64,000 nucleotides of DNA. Origin: Leptolyngbya sp. SIOISBB. GTDB taxonomy: Bacteria; Cyanobacteriota; Cyanobacteriia; Phormidesmidales; Phormidesmidaceae. The stretch lies in assembly GCA_010671905.1 (NCBI GenBank), contig JAAHII010000002.1:186001-250000 (forward strand), given 5' to 3'. Position 1 is the first letter of the stretch; each line of letters opens with the position of its first letter. Below are positions 28,597 to 38,822 of the stretch, piece by piece. Under the pieces are notes generated by a model, which was not told where the DNA came from, made no database searches, and worked only from the letters and a program-made list of their open reading frames with translations. A program made the translations under genes and the position numbers.

Positions 28597-30213
28597 CTAA
28601 AGCGGCATGACTCCGCCATAGTGGATGCCAGTTAGGTAGGCCATCTCCCGCTCCCAAGTGGTCAGGTCATCGGAGCAGAATTGATTTAAGTGGGTATGGC
28701 CACAGGCGCGAGCCAGCACCTGCATTAGTTCTACCGAGGCGTTGAAGAAGCGCTGGAGGCGCAGGGTCGCATCTTCGATGATGAGGCGCGATCGCAAATG
28801 CTCTTTCTGGGTAGCAATGCCCACTGGACAGTTGTTGGTGTGACAGGCTCGCATCCCTAGACACCCGATTGCCTGCATCGCTGCATTAGAAACCGCAATG
28901 CCGTCTGCCCCTAAGGCGAGGGCTTTCGCAAAATCAGCAGGGGTCCGCAGTCCGCCAGTGATGATTAATGTGACGTGGTTGGCTCCCCGTTGGTCAAGGT
29001 AGCGCCGGGCTCGCGCCAAAGCCGGAATCGTCGGCACCGAAATGTTGTCGCGGAAAATCAAGGGTGCCGCTCCGGTGCCGCCCCCGCGACCATCCAAAAT
29101 GATGTAATCCACGCCAATCCGGAGAGCAGCGTCAATATCCTGCTCAATATGTTGGGCTGACAGCTTTACTCCAATGGGGATGCCGCCTGTGGTGTCCCGC
29201 ACTGTGGCTGCAAAGTTGCGAAAGTCCTCGATGGACTCCCAATCAGGGAAGCGCGGCGGAGAAACAGCGGCTTCACCTTCCTGCAAGCCCCGAACCTCCG
29301 CAATTTTGCCCTTCACCTTGTGTCCTGGCAGGTGTCCGCCGGTTCCAGTCTTGGCGCCCTGACCGCATTTAAAGTGAAACGCCTGCACCTGCATCAGCTT
29401 TTCTAGAGAGAAGCCAAAGCGAGCGGATGCCAATTCATAAAAATAGCGACTGTTGCTGCTTTGCTCCTCCGGTAACATGCCCCCTTCGCCGGAACAGATG
29501 CCCGTTCCCGCCAGCTCTGCCCCTTTCGCCAAGGCAACTTTCGCCTCCTCAGACAGAGCCCCAAAACTCATGTCGGAAACAAAGATGGGGATATCCAGCT
29601 TTAGGGGCTGCTGAGCGTTGGGGCCAATGACCAGTTCCGTCCCGACTGCCACGTCTTCTAACTGTGGCAGTCGAGCGAGTTGCGCAGTCACAAATTGCAG
29701 GTTTCCCCAACGAGGTAAATCAGGCCCTGGCGCACCCATCGCGGAGACGGGGCCATGGTGGCCGGTTTTGCTCAGGCCATTGGCGGCCAACTCATGAATC
29801 AGTCGGGTTTGGGGCTCTTCCACCGTGCCGTGGATGTCGGCGTACGCTCCTTGATAAGCACCGCGATCGTAGGGTTGAGGATGGTCTTCCTTCCAGCTTA
29901 GGATTTCCCCTGCATCCACAAATACGCCGTCGTCTTCAACCCAAGCGTGAAACTTATCTAGATATTCGTCGTTGTTGTAGGCACTCACGCCACTATCAAG
30001 GCGATAATCCCACTGGTGAACACCACAAATCAGGTTATTGCCCTCGACACAGCCATCGGCCATCAGGGCTCCTCGGTGTTGACAACGACCGTACAACACG
30101 GAAACGTTGTCACCCCAACGCACAACGACGAGATCAACTCCTTCTGCGATCGCTCCTACCGGCTGACGCTCTGGCACCTTGCTCCAGGTTGCAATCTTGA
30201 TTGGACTCACCAT
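28597..30213 (-). CDS. Rieske domain fused to a glutamate-synthase-type FMN-binding domain
   Basis: About 538 residues. The N-terminal Rieske domain has CQHRGALMADG and CGVHQWDYRLDSG. The remainder is the GltB-type FMN barrel seen in stand-alone archaeal-type glutamate synthase domains: FVSDMSFGALSEEAKVALAK, GICSGEGGMLPEEQ, KCGQGAKTGTGGHLPGHKV, GVDYIILDGRGGGTGAAPLI, LIITGGLRTPADFAKALALG, and a cysteine cluster CLGMRACHTNNCPVGIATQ that in the family binds iron-sulphur. No glutaminase domain is fused. Start at ATG 30213 is preferred (GGGAG about 10 nt upstream); the frame is open to 30318. It could transfer amino or redox equivalents to the neighbouring TPP enzyme pathway. Confidence 0.85.
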   Translation of the reverse strand: MVSPIKIATWSKVPERQPVGAIAEGVDLVVVRWGDNVSVLYGRCQHRGALMADGCVEGNNLICGVHQWDYRLDSGVSAYNNDEYLDKFHAWVEDDGVFVDAGEILSWKEDHPQPYDRGAYQGAYADIHGTVEEPQTRLIHELAANGLSKTGHHGPVSAMGAPGPDLPRWGNLQFVTAQLARLPQLEDVAVGTELVIGPNAQQPLKLDIPIFVSDMSFGALSEEAKVALAKGAELAGTGICSGEGGMLPEEQSSNSRYFYELASARFGFSLEKLMQVQAFHFKCGQGAKTGTGGHLPGHKVKGKIAEVRGLQEGEAAVSPPRFPDWESIEDFRNFAATVRDTTGGIPIGVKLSAQHIEQDIDAALRIGVDYIILDGRGGGTGAAPLIFRDNISVPTIPALARARRYLDQRGANHVTLIITGGLRTPADFAKALALGADGIAVSNAAMQAIGCLGMRACHTNNCPVGIATQKEHLRSRLIIEDATLRLQRFFNASVELMQVLARACGHTHLNQFCSDDLTTWEREMAYLTGIHYGGVMPL

Positions 30214-30325
30214 CAGTTTTGACTCCCTTGAACACTCCAAATTCTGTGGTGGCATGGTTTCAAGTTTGGTTGAGGAAAAGTCTTCTGCCTCCAGTAACGA
30301 CTCGCAACCACCCTCCAAAGGTGTA

Positions 30326-31069
30326 CTAAACAGTCAACAAAATTAGGGCGTAGACGGTTGCCCCGAGCGCAAACAGGCCAAACTGACTCTCTTGCTGTGC
30401 TGGCAATTCTTCTTTTAAGGCATTGAGAATGATGCCACCTGCTACCAATGCCCAAATTGCCAGTACAGCGGCCTCATTCAGATGAAAGGCTTCACCCAAC
30501 ACCCAGCCAAAGACAATTGCTCCGGCTAGTATCCAGCGACCGACGCGGTCATACATCTGTTTATGGTGCTCCCGCAGGCCCACATCATTGACCACAAAGT
30601 GAAGTGCTAAAGCAAAAAACAACAGCAGACAAGCCACTAGCCCATGCTCTTCAGACTCTCGCAGCAAATAGCCTAGAATCGTGTTGTAAACAGCGAACGA
30701 AATGATGTGTATCCAAAAGACTCCCAGATGGGTGCAGTCTTCACCGTGGCTTTCTTGACGGCGATCTCGCGATCGCAGGGCTAATTTCTCCAATCCATAA
30801 AATAGGGCAAGCCCCATTAATGCCAAGAGATACACATGCTTTTCTAAATAAGCAATCATGCCCAGTTCACTGTGCTGAATCTCCTCCTGGGCGTGGCTCA
30901 GCTCAGGCAAGATATCGAGAAAGATGTAAGCGATCGAAACACCGCCAGCCACTGAAACCCAACCGCGTTGAGAAATTTTGGTCAGCCACTGGGTTTGGCT
31001 AGCAAAGGTATGCACTAACGCTAAACAAACGGCTAATGTTAAGCCCACAATATTGATGCCAACTTCCAT
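30326..31069 (-). CDS. Multi-pass membrane protein, ZIP-transporter-like
   Basis: About 247 residues with seven or eight hydrophobic helices (NIVGLTLAVCLALVHTFAS, GGVSIAYIFLDILPEL, YLLALMGLALFYGLEKLALR, LHFVVNDVGLREHHKQMYD). The pattern and the GGIILNALKEELP helix recall ZIP-family metal transporters, and histidine/acid pairs (LREHH, HGEDCTH) suit metal binding. ATG at 31069 is preferred over GTG at 31081. It heads the leftward run of Rieske-fused enzymes; a role in iron or other metal supply is inferred only. Confidence 0.5.
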   Translation of the reverse strand: MEVGINIVGLTLAVCLALVHTFASQTQWLTKISQRGWVSVAGGVSIAYIFLDILPELSHAQEEIQHSELGMIAYLEKHVYLLALMGLALFYGLEKLALRSRDRRQESHGEDCTHLGVFWIHIISFAVYNTILGYLLRESEEHGLVACLLLFFALALHFVVNDVGLREHHKQMYDRVGRWILAGAIVFGWVLGEAFHLNEAAVLAIWALVAGGIILNALKEELPAQQESQFGLFALGATVYALILLTV

Positions 31070-32050
31070 ACTCTTAGCCACCTGGCGGATAAGTTGCTGT
31101 GGTTTTTAACTCAGCAGCAAGCAAAGCTTAGTCGCTCTTTGCCCTCGCTACAGCCTGAAAAAGTAATATTCTTGCCCTTAAAGTGCCGACGTGATCCCAT
31201 GCAGTGTTGGCAATTGTTGGCACTGGAGTCCACAGGATGCTAAAGGTCTGTTTCAAAACTGATTGACATACTCCCCCATTTTCTAAACGGGGGAGTATGT
31301 CAATCGATGCTCGTCGCGTGGCTACAGCAGCGCCAAGGGTGCTCCTATGGCGAAGCGTGTCAACAAATTAATCAGACGTTGAGACAATATCGCCAGCAAC
31401 ACCAAGCGTCTTGAGGGCGGTTGCCGTGGCAGCGGGGAGCCGACGATGCGACTAGACGACTGCAGTTGCGCATCATGAGTGCGTCTACGGAAAGAAGCGC
31501 GATGTGAACAATATTCATCTGCGAGAAGAATAAACTTTGTTTGCAGTTCGAAAGAACGGCACTTCAGCAGGTTATTCTAATAGTCAAGAAGCGAAATGCT
31601 TCGACACCAAATGACCGTTCAGTTCACGTTAAAGAGGAGGTTTGATATCGATTTAACGTCTGAAACGTCGTCAACAATAACAGCATCCAACCAGGTGTTT
31701 GATATTTCCTCGAATTGACAGCAGAGAGTCAAAATTTCAGTGTCGTCAGGCCCAGCCTTGAAAAGACGATTGCTGCAACCGCTCTAAGTAAAGCTCGAAC
31801 TTGGTGAGGAAGTCACTCGAAGAGACCGTTCTGGGTGCTGTTATTCTTTTAAATCTATTCTATTTTTCTCAACTCGTATTCAACCAACTTATCCTCAGTA
31901 AAATTATTCTGCATATTTAGTCTCAGCATAATTTTGATCTCGGAAAAAGCGATCGCCCGTCTAATGAGGAAAAGCTCTAACTGCCCATGCGATCAGAGTC
32001 TTCTGGTACAAGATGATTGACTCTCGTGGAGTTCGGGCACAAAGCCTAAA
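31070..32050. other. Gene-poor region of about 1 kb
   Basis: I see no credible gene. Apart from the hairpin at 31261-31305, the stretch 31320-31560 has a coding-like base pattern with stops in every frame and may be the remains of an insertion sequence. AGGAGG near 31635 is not followed by a sensible ORF. The last part is AT-rich and lacks recognised signals. Confidence 0.4.
31261..31305. repeat. 17-bp perfect inverted repeat (hairpin)
   Basis: GATTGACATACTCCCCC (31261-31277) and GGGGGAGTATGTCAATC (31289-31305) pair perfectly around an 11-nt A/T-rich loop. Such TGACATACTCCCCC hairpins resemble subterminal structures of IS200/IS605-type elements, but no transposase is attached here. It could also terminate transcription, though no gene ends close by. 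Confidence 0.7.
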
Positions 32051-32054
32051 TAAA

Positions 32055-32082
32055 GCCCCCTGAATGCTGGCATTGAGGGGGC
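32055..32082 (-). terminator. Rho-independent terminator of the small repeat protein gene
   Basis: On the minus strand a near-perfect palindrome, GCCCCCT...AGGGGGC with inner pairing AATGC/GCATT, is followed by TTTATTT. It lies 54 bp after the stop of the small exported protein gene, as expected for a terminator. Confidence 0.75.
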
Positions 32083-32135
32083 AGAGATTTGGTATGGGAC
32101 GTAAAGTCGTTGGTTGGAAGGAAAGGTCCTATCGT

Positions 32136-32384
32136 CTAAACGGTGGCGATGGCGTCTTTGTCCAGATTTTCACGACGCAACTCATCAAAGTCAACGGCAG
32201 CCACGACTTCGTAGACGGCATCCTTATCAAGATTTTCCCGACGCAGTTCGTCAAAATCAACTGCGTCTTTGTCCAGGTTCTCACGACGGAGTTCGTCGAA
32301 GTCTACAGCGGCGTGGCTCGCGGGAGCAGTAACTGCAATGGAAGCAATGGTCAAAGCAGTGACGGCAAGGGCAATGCGTTTCAT
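32136..32384 (-). CDS. Small exported protein with three tandem VDFDELRRENLDKDA repeats
   Basis: 82 residues from ATG at 32384 (MKRIALAVTALTIASIAVTA). Residues 1-25 form a classic signal peptide ending APASHA. The mature part is almost only three copies of the 15-residue unit VDFDELRRENLDKDA, the second and third separated by a short VYEVVAA spacer, ending IATV. The units are highly charged and amphipathic. A clear terminator follows and the gene stands alone. It could be a periplasmic structural or signalling peptide, or a precursor cut into repeats; no enzyme nearby is an obvious processing partner. The open frame extends upstream to 32618 but that part has no signal-like start. Confidence 0.75.
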   Translation of the reverse strand: MKRIALAVTALTIASIAVTAPASHAAVDFDELRRENLDKDAVDFDELRRENLDKDAVYEVVAAVDFDELRRENLDKDAIATV

Positions 32385-33778
<1,394 letters not shown>

Positions 33779-33782
33779 AAAT

Positions 33783-33813
33783 GTTCAGCGCGGCAACTGG
33801 GGCCACGCTGAAC
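33783..33813. repeat. Hairpin just after the IS110 transposase
   Basis: GTTCAGCG (33783-33790) and CGCTGAAC (33806-33813) pair perfectly with a 15-nt loop. It may be the transposase terminator or part of the element's right end. The remaining 200 bp to 34019 hold no gene; GTTAGGG and CCCTAAC at about 33930-33973 form a second, loose inverted repeat. Confidence 0.5.
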
Positions 33814-34019
33814 TTGACTTTTGAGATAATCGCTCACCACGGGGTAAAGAGACGCTGTTGGCAGATAGTGGTAGTCAGTTTAGCGACTAGCGAGACAAAT
33901 GCTCGTTTAGGCAGTCAATCACAGTAGCGTTAGGGAATATATCTAGCTTTACTCTTGAACGGCGTACCCTAACCTTTTTGGCTCTGGTGGCAACCGCCTT
34001 TGATCGTGTTAAGAGGTCA

Positions 34020-34793
34020 TCAGCCGACAAACTGCCGATCGCCATACGCCACATAAGCCGAATCGACGACTGCTCCCATCAAAGCTACCGGTGTATTGGC
34101 TGACGAATAGTATTTGATGTCTTCAGGAAAGTTGGTGGTGAGCTGGTCGATCGCCCCAATTCTCCCCATACCGGGGCGGACATAGACCACCAAAATGGGG
34201 CGGCCAATGCGGAGTTCCACTAACCTTTGGATGACCTGATTTACCAGTTGATCACGCTTTCGATACCCGACTTTGCGCACTTCATCTTCGGGAGAGGCAA
34301 TCTCAGGAAGTGCCAGCAGGTCACAATTCACCAAATCGACGACCAAAACGCTGCCCCAGCGTCCCTGCGGTTTGCGGTCGGGATGCCAAAGCCGCACATC
34401 GAGAAAGCCCCGCCCTCGCAGCAAATTATATTCCAAGGGATCTTGGTTGGGCGCAACCGGCAGGTAGTAGTCCATCACGGTATTGCTGATGATTTGCTCG
34501 GTGCGGAAGGTGCGCTGAATATTGCTGGCTTCAGCTTTGATCAACGGTTCAATGTGATCGGTTAGCTCTTGGCGCACCATGCGACGGGCCATTTCTTTGG
34601 CATCGTCCAAATTGCTTTTGAAAAACCAGGTGAGTAGACCACCCAAAAACGCTAGAAAGCCTAAAAAGACCGTATTCAGCCGCAGGATAAACTCCAACTG
34701 GTTTTTGAGCAGTTCGACTTCGGCAGTTGGGGACGGCGGCGCGGGTGTCGCTTGGGCAAGGAGGGGTAAGAGCGAGCTGATAGTTGGCAACAC
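34020..34793 (-). CDS. Membrane-anchored hypothetical protein partnered with NB-ARC ATPase
   Basis: 257 residues. A short N-terminal region, then one strong membrane helix (VFLGFLAFLGGLLTWFF), a charged helical stretch (DDAKEMARRMVRQELTDHIE), then an alpha/beta domain (WGSVLVVDLVNCDLLALPEI, QRLVELRIGRPILVVYVRPG, NTPVALMGAVVDSAYVAYGD). I recognise no named family. It starts 87 bp after the stop of an HTH-NB-ARC gene on the same strand. A membrane protein beside a STAND-type ATPase suggests a sensor/effector pair, with this protein as possible effector; inference only. Confidence 0.55.
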   Translation of the reverse strand: MLPTISSLLPLLAQATPAPPSPTAEVELLKNQLEFILRLNTVFLGFLAFLGGLLTWFFKSNLDDAKEMARRMVRQELTDHIEPLIKAEASNIQRTFRTEQIISNTVMDYYLPVAPNQDPLEYNLLRGRGFLDVRLWHPDRKPQGRWGSVLVVDLVNCDLLALPEIASPEDEVRKVGYRKRDQLVNQVIQRLVELRIGRPILVVYVRPGMGRIGAIDQLTTNFPEDIKYYSSANTPVALMGAVVDSAYVAYGDRQFVG

Positions 34794-34880
34794 GAAAGTT
34801 TTGGGTGAGATTACAGTCGGTCAGCCTCAGGATATAGCGACCTGCTTGGAAGCGATCGCTCTGTTTGCAAAGTCTGATGA

Positions 34881-36296
34881 TCACGGCAACTCATCGAGCT
34901 GGTCGAGGTGCTCTAGGGAGACGCTGCGGATGAGGGTATGCTGACGCAGCGTGTATGTCCCGTCTGAGATTGCATCTTCCACCAAAAAGCGATCCTTCAG
35001 CGCATCCAAGGCTTGTTGCCCCATGTCTTCATCACAGTCCCAATACTCTAAGTGGCTGAGCCACCAGTCTTCGGGGACTGCACAGCGATAAACAGCGGCC
35101 TCGCACAGCAAAATGTAGGCAAATTTCGCGTCCCGTCGCAGCCTTTGAAAGGTTTGCTCTAGGCGCAGACGCACATTGCGACGCAGGGTGCGGGTAAAAC
35201 GATCAAGACGCCACTTATCCTCAGCTCCGAGCATCTGTCCGGCAGCCGCTTCAGCGATCGCGGTCTCAACCGCCTCAATTTCTGGGCTATAGCGATTCCA
35301 ATAGGCGATCACATCACCAAAAAAGGGGCGGCTACCGATCTCACCCGCAATGATCCGCAAAGCGAGGGGATGACCTTCATAGGCTTGCCCGATCCGAGTG
35401 AGATAGGCATACCCATCTGTTTCTGCGCGGATATCCAATCCTGTTTTCTCAAACAGGGCAAGCTGTTCCACTGGTGGGAGTCCGGTGACGAGTTGAGCTG
35501 CCCAAAAGTTACGATATCGGGAGCCAAATGCCAGGAGTTGTGAGGGTAATTCTTGCGATGTCAGAATCAACCGACTCTGAAACGTTTCTGTAGAGAGAAT
35601 CTGCTGAAAGAATTGCCCAAACGCTTCATCCTCAAACTCGCTCCAGCCTTCTTGTTCATTGCCTCGCAGCAATTCTTCCAAAGAATCGATCAGAATGAGG
35701 CGGCGGTGAGTTTGCAAGTACTGGACTAAGCGAGTCAAAAGCTGGGGCATGTCAGTGCGATCGCTGGGCGTCACCACCTGTCCTAGCTTTTCTAACAATC
35801 GCGCTGCAAAGCTGCCGAAATCTGAGGATTGATCTTGGGTATCAAAATTTTCTCTTAGCGGTAGGCCAAACTCTGATAGCTCCAGAGACAGCCGTTCCGC
35901 CAGGGCCGTTTTACCGACTCCAGCAATTCCAGTAATCATCAGCAAACGGCAACTTCCCTGTATTTGAGTCACAAGGTCATTCACTAACGCTTCGCGCCCT
36001 ACCCAGCCGTCGTCGTAGGCAAAAAATGTCGGTGCCAGCGCTGCGTCATCAGTGGGGGAGTCTACCGGTGGAGAATCAGGTGATTGCATGAGCGATCGGG
36101 GCTCCAGTCCAAGGGCTTCAGAGATCTCCTCAAACTTGGCGATCGACACCTTCACGCCCCGACAAAAATTGCTGACCGTAGACAGCGCGATTTCCAAATG
36201 CGCTGCCAGATCCCCCTGCGTCAAGAACCGATTTCGCTCTAGAGCTAGAGCAACTGTTTGCCGGTGATCAGGATGAACGCAAACCGAACGAGGCAT
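34881..36296 (-). CDS. HTH-NB-ARC (STAND-type) ATPase
   Basis: 471 residues. Residues 1-70 contain a helix-turn-helix (LTQGDLAAHLEIALSTVSNF). An NB-ARC-type NTPase follows: Walker A GIAGVGKTALAERL, Walker B-like RRLILIDSLEELL, sensor region SRLILTSQELPSQLL, and GHPLALRIIAGEI (GxP motif). A winged-helix-like region ends the protein; there are no C-terminal TPR or WD repeats as sensors. In cyanobacteria such proteins are common, and related STAND NTPases act in antiphage defence. The neighbouring membrane gene and nearby CRISPR module make a defence role plausible but unproven. Confidence 0.8.
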   Translation of the reverse strand: MPRSVCVHPDHRQTVALALERNRFLTQGDLAAHLEIALSTVSNFCRGVKVSIAKFEEISEALGLEPRSLMQSPDSPPVDSPTDDAALAPTFFAYDDGWVGREALVNDLVTQIQGSCRLLMITGIAGVGKTALAERLSLELSEFGLPLRENFDTQDQSSDFGSFAARLLEKLGQVVTPSDRTDMPQLLTRLVQYLQTHRRLILIDSLEELLRGNEQEGWSEFEDEAFGQFFQQILSTETFQSRLILTSQELPSQLLAFGSRYRNFWAAQLVTGLPPVEQLALFEKTGLDIRAETDGYAYLTRIGQAYEGHPLALRIIAGEIGSRPFFGDVIAYWNRYSPEIEAVETAIAEAAAGQMLGAEDKWRLDRFTRTLRRNVRLRLEQTFQRLRRDAKFAYILLCEAAVYRCAVPEDWWLSHLEYWDCDEDMGQQALDALKDRFLVEDAISDGTYTLRQHTLIRSVSLEHLDQLDELP

Positions 36297-36559
36297 AGAA
36301 AAAGGCAGAAGGATAAGGGCAGAAGGCAGAAAAGGAAAGCTGACGAGTCCGATATCTTTTCTCCCAAGAATAGCCGATTCATCCTTCTGCCTTCTGATGT
36401 CTGCCTTTAAGTTGCTCAGCTCTGGACTCAGTCACGAACTCAGGTACAACTCAGGATCGAGCTCAGATAGCCCGTTGCGACCATAGCCCTGTGAATCGAG
36501 GAAGCAGCTGGATGCCGCCATCCAGGAACGTTTCCTTCACATTCATTAGGAGAAACGCA

Positions 36560-38530
36560 ATGAAATTGTATGCAGAACAACTGGCTACGGCCTGGCACCT
36601 CGTCGAAAGGGGGAGTCGGGCGGCTGGGGTGGATGGCATCACGGTGGATTTGTTTAAGGGCATTGCCCGCGAGCAAATTCGCCAGCTCTATCAGCAGATG
36701 CGGCAAGAGCGCTATGTTGCCAGCCCCGCCAAAGGCTTTTATTTACCCAAGAAAAGCGGGGGAAACCGTCTAATTGGCATTCCCACCGTGAGAGACCGCA
36801 TCGTGCAGCGGTATTTGCTGCAAAGTATTTATCCCAAATTGGAGGGGGCTTTTAGCGAAGCGACCTTTGCCTATCGTCCAGGCTTATCGATTTACGCGGC
36901 GGTCGATCGCGTGATGGAGCGTTACCGCCACCAACCGGCCTGGGTGATCAAAGCCGACATTCAGCGATTTTTTGACACGCTATCTTGGCCGCTGTTGTTG
37001 CATCAGCTCGACCAACTAGAGCTTCCTGAACCCTGGGTGCAAAAGATTGAACAGCAGCTCAAGTCGGGCATCGTCCTCAAGGGGCAGTTTTGCCAGCCGA
37101 GCCAAGGGGTACTACAGGGCAGCATCTTGTCAGGAGCCCTGGCCAATCTGTATCTAAACGATTTTGATCAGCGTTGCCTAGAGGCCGATATCGATTTGGT
37201 GCGCTACGGCGATGACTGCGTGGCCGTGTGTCACAGCTTCTTAGCCGCAAGTCGCTCTTTGTCATTGATGCAGGAGTGGATCGAAGACTTATACCTCACA
37301 CTGCATCCCGAAAAGACACGCATCATTCCGCCCGGAGAGGAATTTGTCTTTTTGGGTCATCGCTTTCAAAACGGCGAGGTGGAAGGGCCAGAAAGGCAGA
37401 AGGCAGAAGGCAAAAGGCAGAAAAAGGCACCTGTAACCAGAATTGGGCCGCCCCAGGTTTGCAGCATCGTCAAAGGCCCCAAACAAGTTTTAGCCACGGC
37501 ACCAGATGAATATTGGAGGGACGGTATGACGACGTTATATATCACCGAGCAGGGCTCGTATCTGCGGGTGAAGCACAAGCAATTTCAAGTGTTTTATGAC
37601 CAAGAGTTGCGCTGCTCAGTACCTGCGAGTCGCGTTACCCATGTGGTGATGTTTGGCGTCTGCAATGTGTCTCACGGGGCAGTGCGATTGGCGCTCCAGC
37701 GGCGAATTCCGCTGCTGTATTTGTCCAACAAGGGGCGTTATTTTGGCCGCTTGCAAACGACGGGTCAAGCCAAGCTGAATTATCTAACTCAGCAAGTGCA
37801 AAAGTCACAAGACCCAGAGTTTGTCCGTACCCAGGCCGCCAGTGTCATTGTCGGCAAGCTACACAACTCGCGAATCTTGTTGCTGCGGCTCAACCGGCGA
37901 CGCAAGACCGAGCCAGCCACCCAGGCCATTGAAGTGCTGGCAGAGTTAATCCAAACGGTGCCAACCGTTGACACCGTGGAGTCAATGCTGGGTTATGAGG
38001 GCACCGGAGCCAATCTGTATTTTCAGGCGTATGCCTCATTGTTGAAGGGCAAGTTTGAGTTTGCCAAGCGCACTCGTCGCCCCCCGACCGATCCGGTCAA
38101 TAGCTTGCTGAGTTTGGGCTATACGCTGCTCTCGCAAAATATCCACGCCATGGTCGAAGGCGTCGGGTTGCACACCCACTTTGGCAACCTGCATTTACCG
38201 CAGGAAAATCGTCCCTCGCTAGTCTGCGACTTAGTCGAAGAGTTTCGCGCCATTGTGGTGGATTCGCTAGTGGCGTACCTGATCAATTCCAACATCTTTA
38301 GCGAAGAGGACTTTACGCCTCCCGGCGAGCGGGGCGGTGTGTATTTACATCCCGATGCCATGAAGCGGTTTCTCAAGCATTGGGAGGAAAAGTTACAGCA
38401 GTCAGTGACCCATCCTCATACCGGCTACAAAGTCAGCTATCGCCGCTGTTTTGAGTTGCAGGTGTGGGAATACGTGGCCTGCCTGACGGGGGAGCAGCCG
38501 GTCTATCGGCCCATGACGATGGAGAAGTGA
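36560..38530 (+). CDS. cas1: Reverse transcriptase-Cas1 fusion
   Basis: 656 residues from ATG at 36560, chosen for AGGAG just upstream; the open frame extends to 36491. The RT domain fills about residues 1-280, with IGIPTVRDRIVQRYLLQSIY, VIKADIQRFFDTL, QGVLQGSILSGALANLYLND and the catalytic LVRYGDDCVAV. A linker of heptamer-encoded residues (ERQKAEGKRQKKA) leads to Cas1 (about 325-656) with catalytic Glu in MLGYEGTGANLYF, His in GVGLHTHFGNLH and acids in SLVCDLVEEFRAIVVDSL. No Cas6 domain is fused. With Cas2 it integrates spacers and the RT could allow capture from RNA. Stop overlaps the cas2 start (TGATG). Confidence 0.95.
   Translation: MKLYAEQLATAWHLVERGSRAAGVDGITVDLFKGIAREQIRQLYQQMRQERYVASPAKGFYLPKKSGGNRLIGIPTVRDRIVQRYLLQSIYPKLEGAFSEATFAYRPGLSIYAAVDRVMERYRHQPAWVIKADIQRFFDTLSWPLLLHQLDQLELPEPWVQKIEQQLKSGIVLKGQFCQPSQGVLQGSILSGALANLYLNDFDQRCLEADIDLVRYGDDCVAVCHSFLAASRSLSLMQEWIEDLYLTLHPEKTRIIPPGEEFVFLGHRFQNGEVEGPERQKAEGKRQKKAPVTRIGPPQVCSIVKGPKQVLATAPDEYWRDGMTTLYITEQGSYLRVKHKQFQVFYDQELRCSVPASRVTHVVMFGVCNVSHGAVRLALQRRIPLLYLSNKGRYFGRLQTTGQAKLNYLTQQVQKSQDPEFVRTQAASVIVGKLHNSRILLLRLNRRRKTEPATQAIEVLAELIQTVPTVDTVESMLGYEGTGANLYFQAYASLLKGKFEFAKRTRRPPTDPVNSLLSLGYTLLSQNIHAMVEGVGLHTHFGNLHLPQENRPSLVCDLVEEFRAIVVDSLVAYLINSNIFSEEDFTPPGERGGVYLHPDAMKRFLKHWEEKLQQSVTHPHTGYKVSYRRCFELQVWEYVACLTGEQPVYRPMTMEK
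37393..37420. repeat. Heptamer AAGGCAG tandem repeat inside the RT-Cas1 gene
   Basis: Four tandem heptamers (one AAGGCAA) sit exactly in the linker between RT and Cas1 domains and are translated into a Lys/Gln/Arg-rich stretch without breaking the frame. The same heptamer is found in several intergenic sites of this window. Confidence 0.85.
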
Positions 38531-38808
38531 TGTTCTACCTAATCTGCTACGACATTGTGCTGGACAAACGTCGCAACAAAGTGGCCCACCTCTTAGAGGG
38601 CTACGGCATGCGAGTTCAAAAATCCGTTTTTGAATGCGTGTTGTCGCCTGACCAACGAGACATGCTGCAAAAAAAGCTCCAACGCTACATCAAGCCTGAG
38701 GAAGATCAGGTGCGGTTTTATCCCCTCTCGCCTCGCTATCGCAAAAAAGTGCTCGTGATGGGTCTCTTACCTCAACGCGAAGTCGATGATGTGACCTTTA
38801 TTGTTTGA
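38530..38808 (+). CDS. cas2: Cas2
   Basis: 92 residues beginning MFYLICYDIVLDKRRNKVAH, with the first-strand Asp typical of Cas2 (CYDI), YGMRVQKSVFECVLS, and a final strand DDVTFIV. The ATG overlaps the cas1 stop as TGATG, so the two are translationally coupled. Cas2 dimers bridge two Cas1 dimers in the integration complex. Confidence 0.95.
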   Translation: MFYLICYDIVLDKRRNKVAHLLEGYGMRVQKSVFECVLSPDQRDMLQKKLQRYIKPEEDQVRFYPLSPRYRKKVLVMGLLPQREVDDVTFIV

Positions 38809-38822
38809 CCGGAGAAATCACC

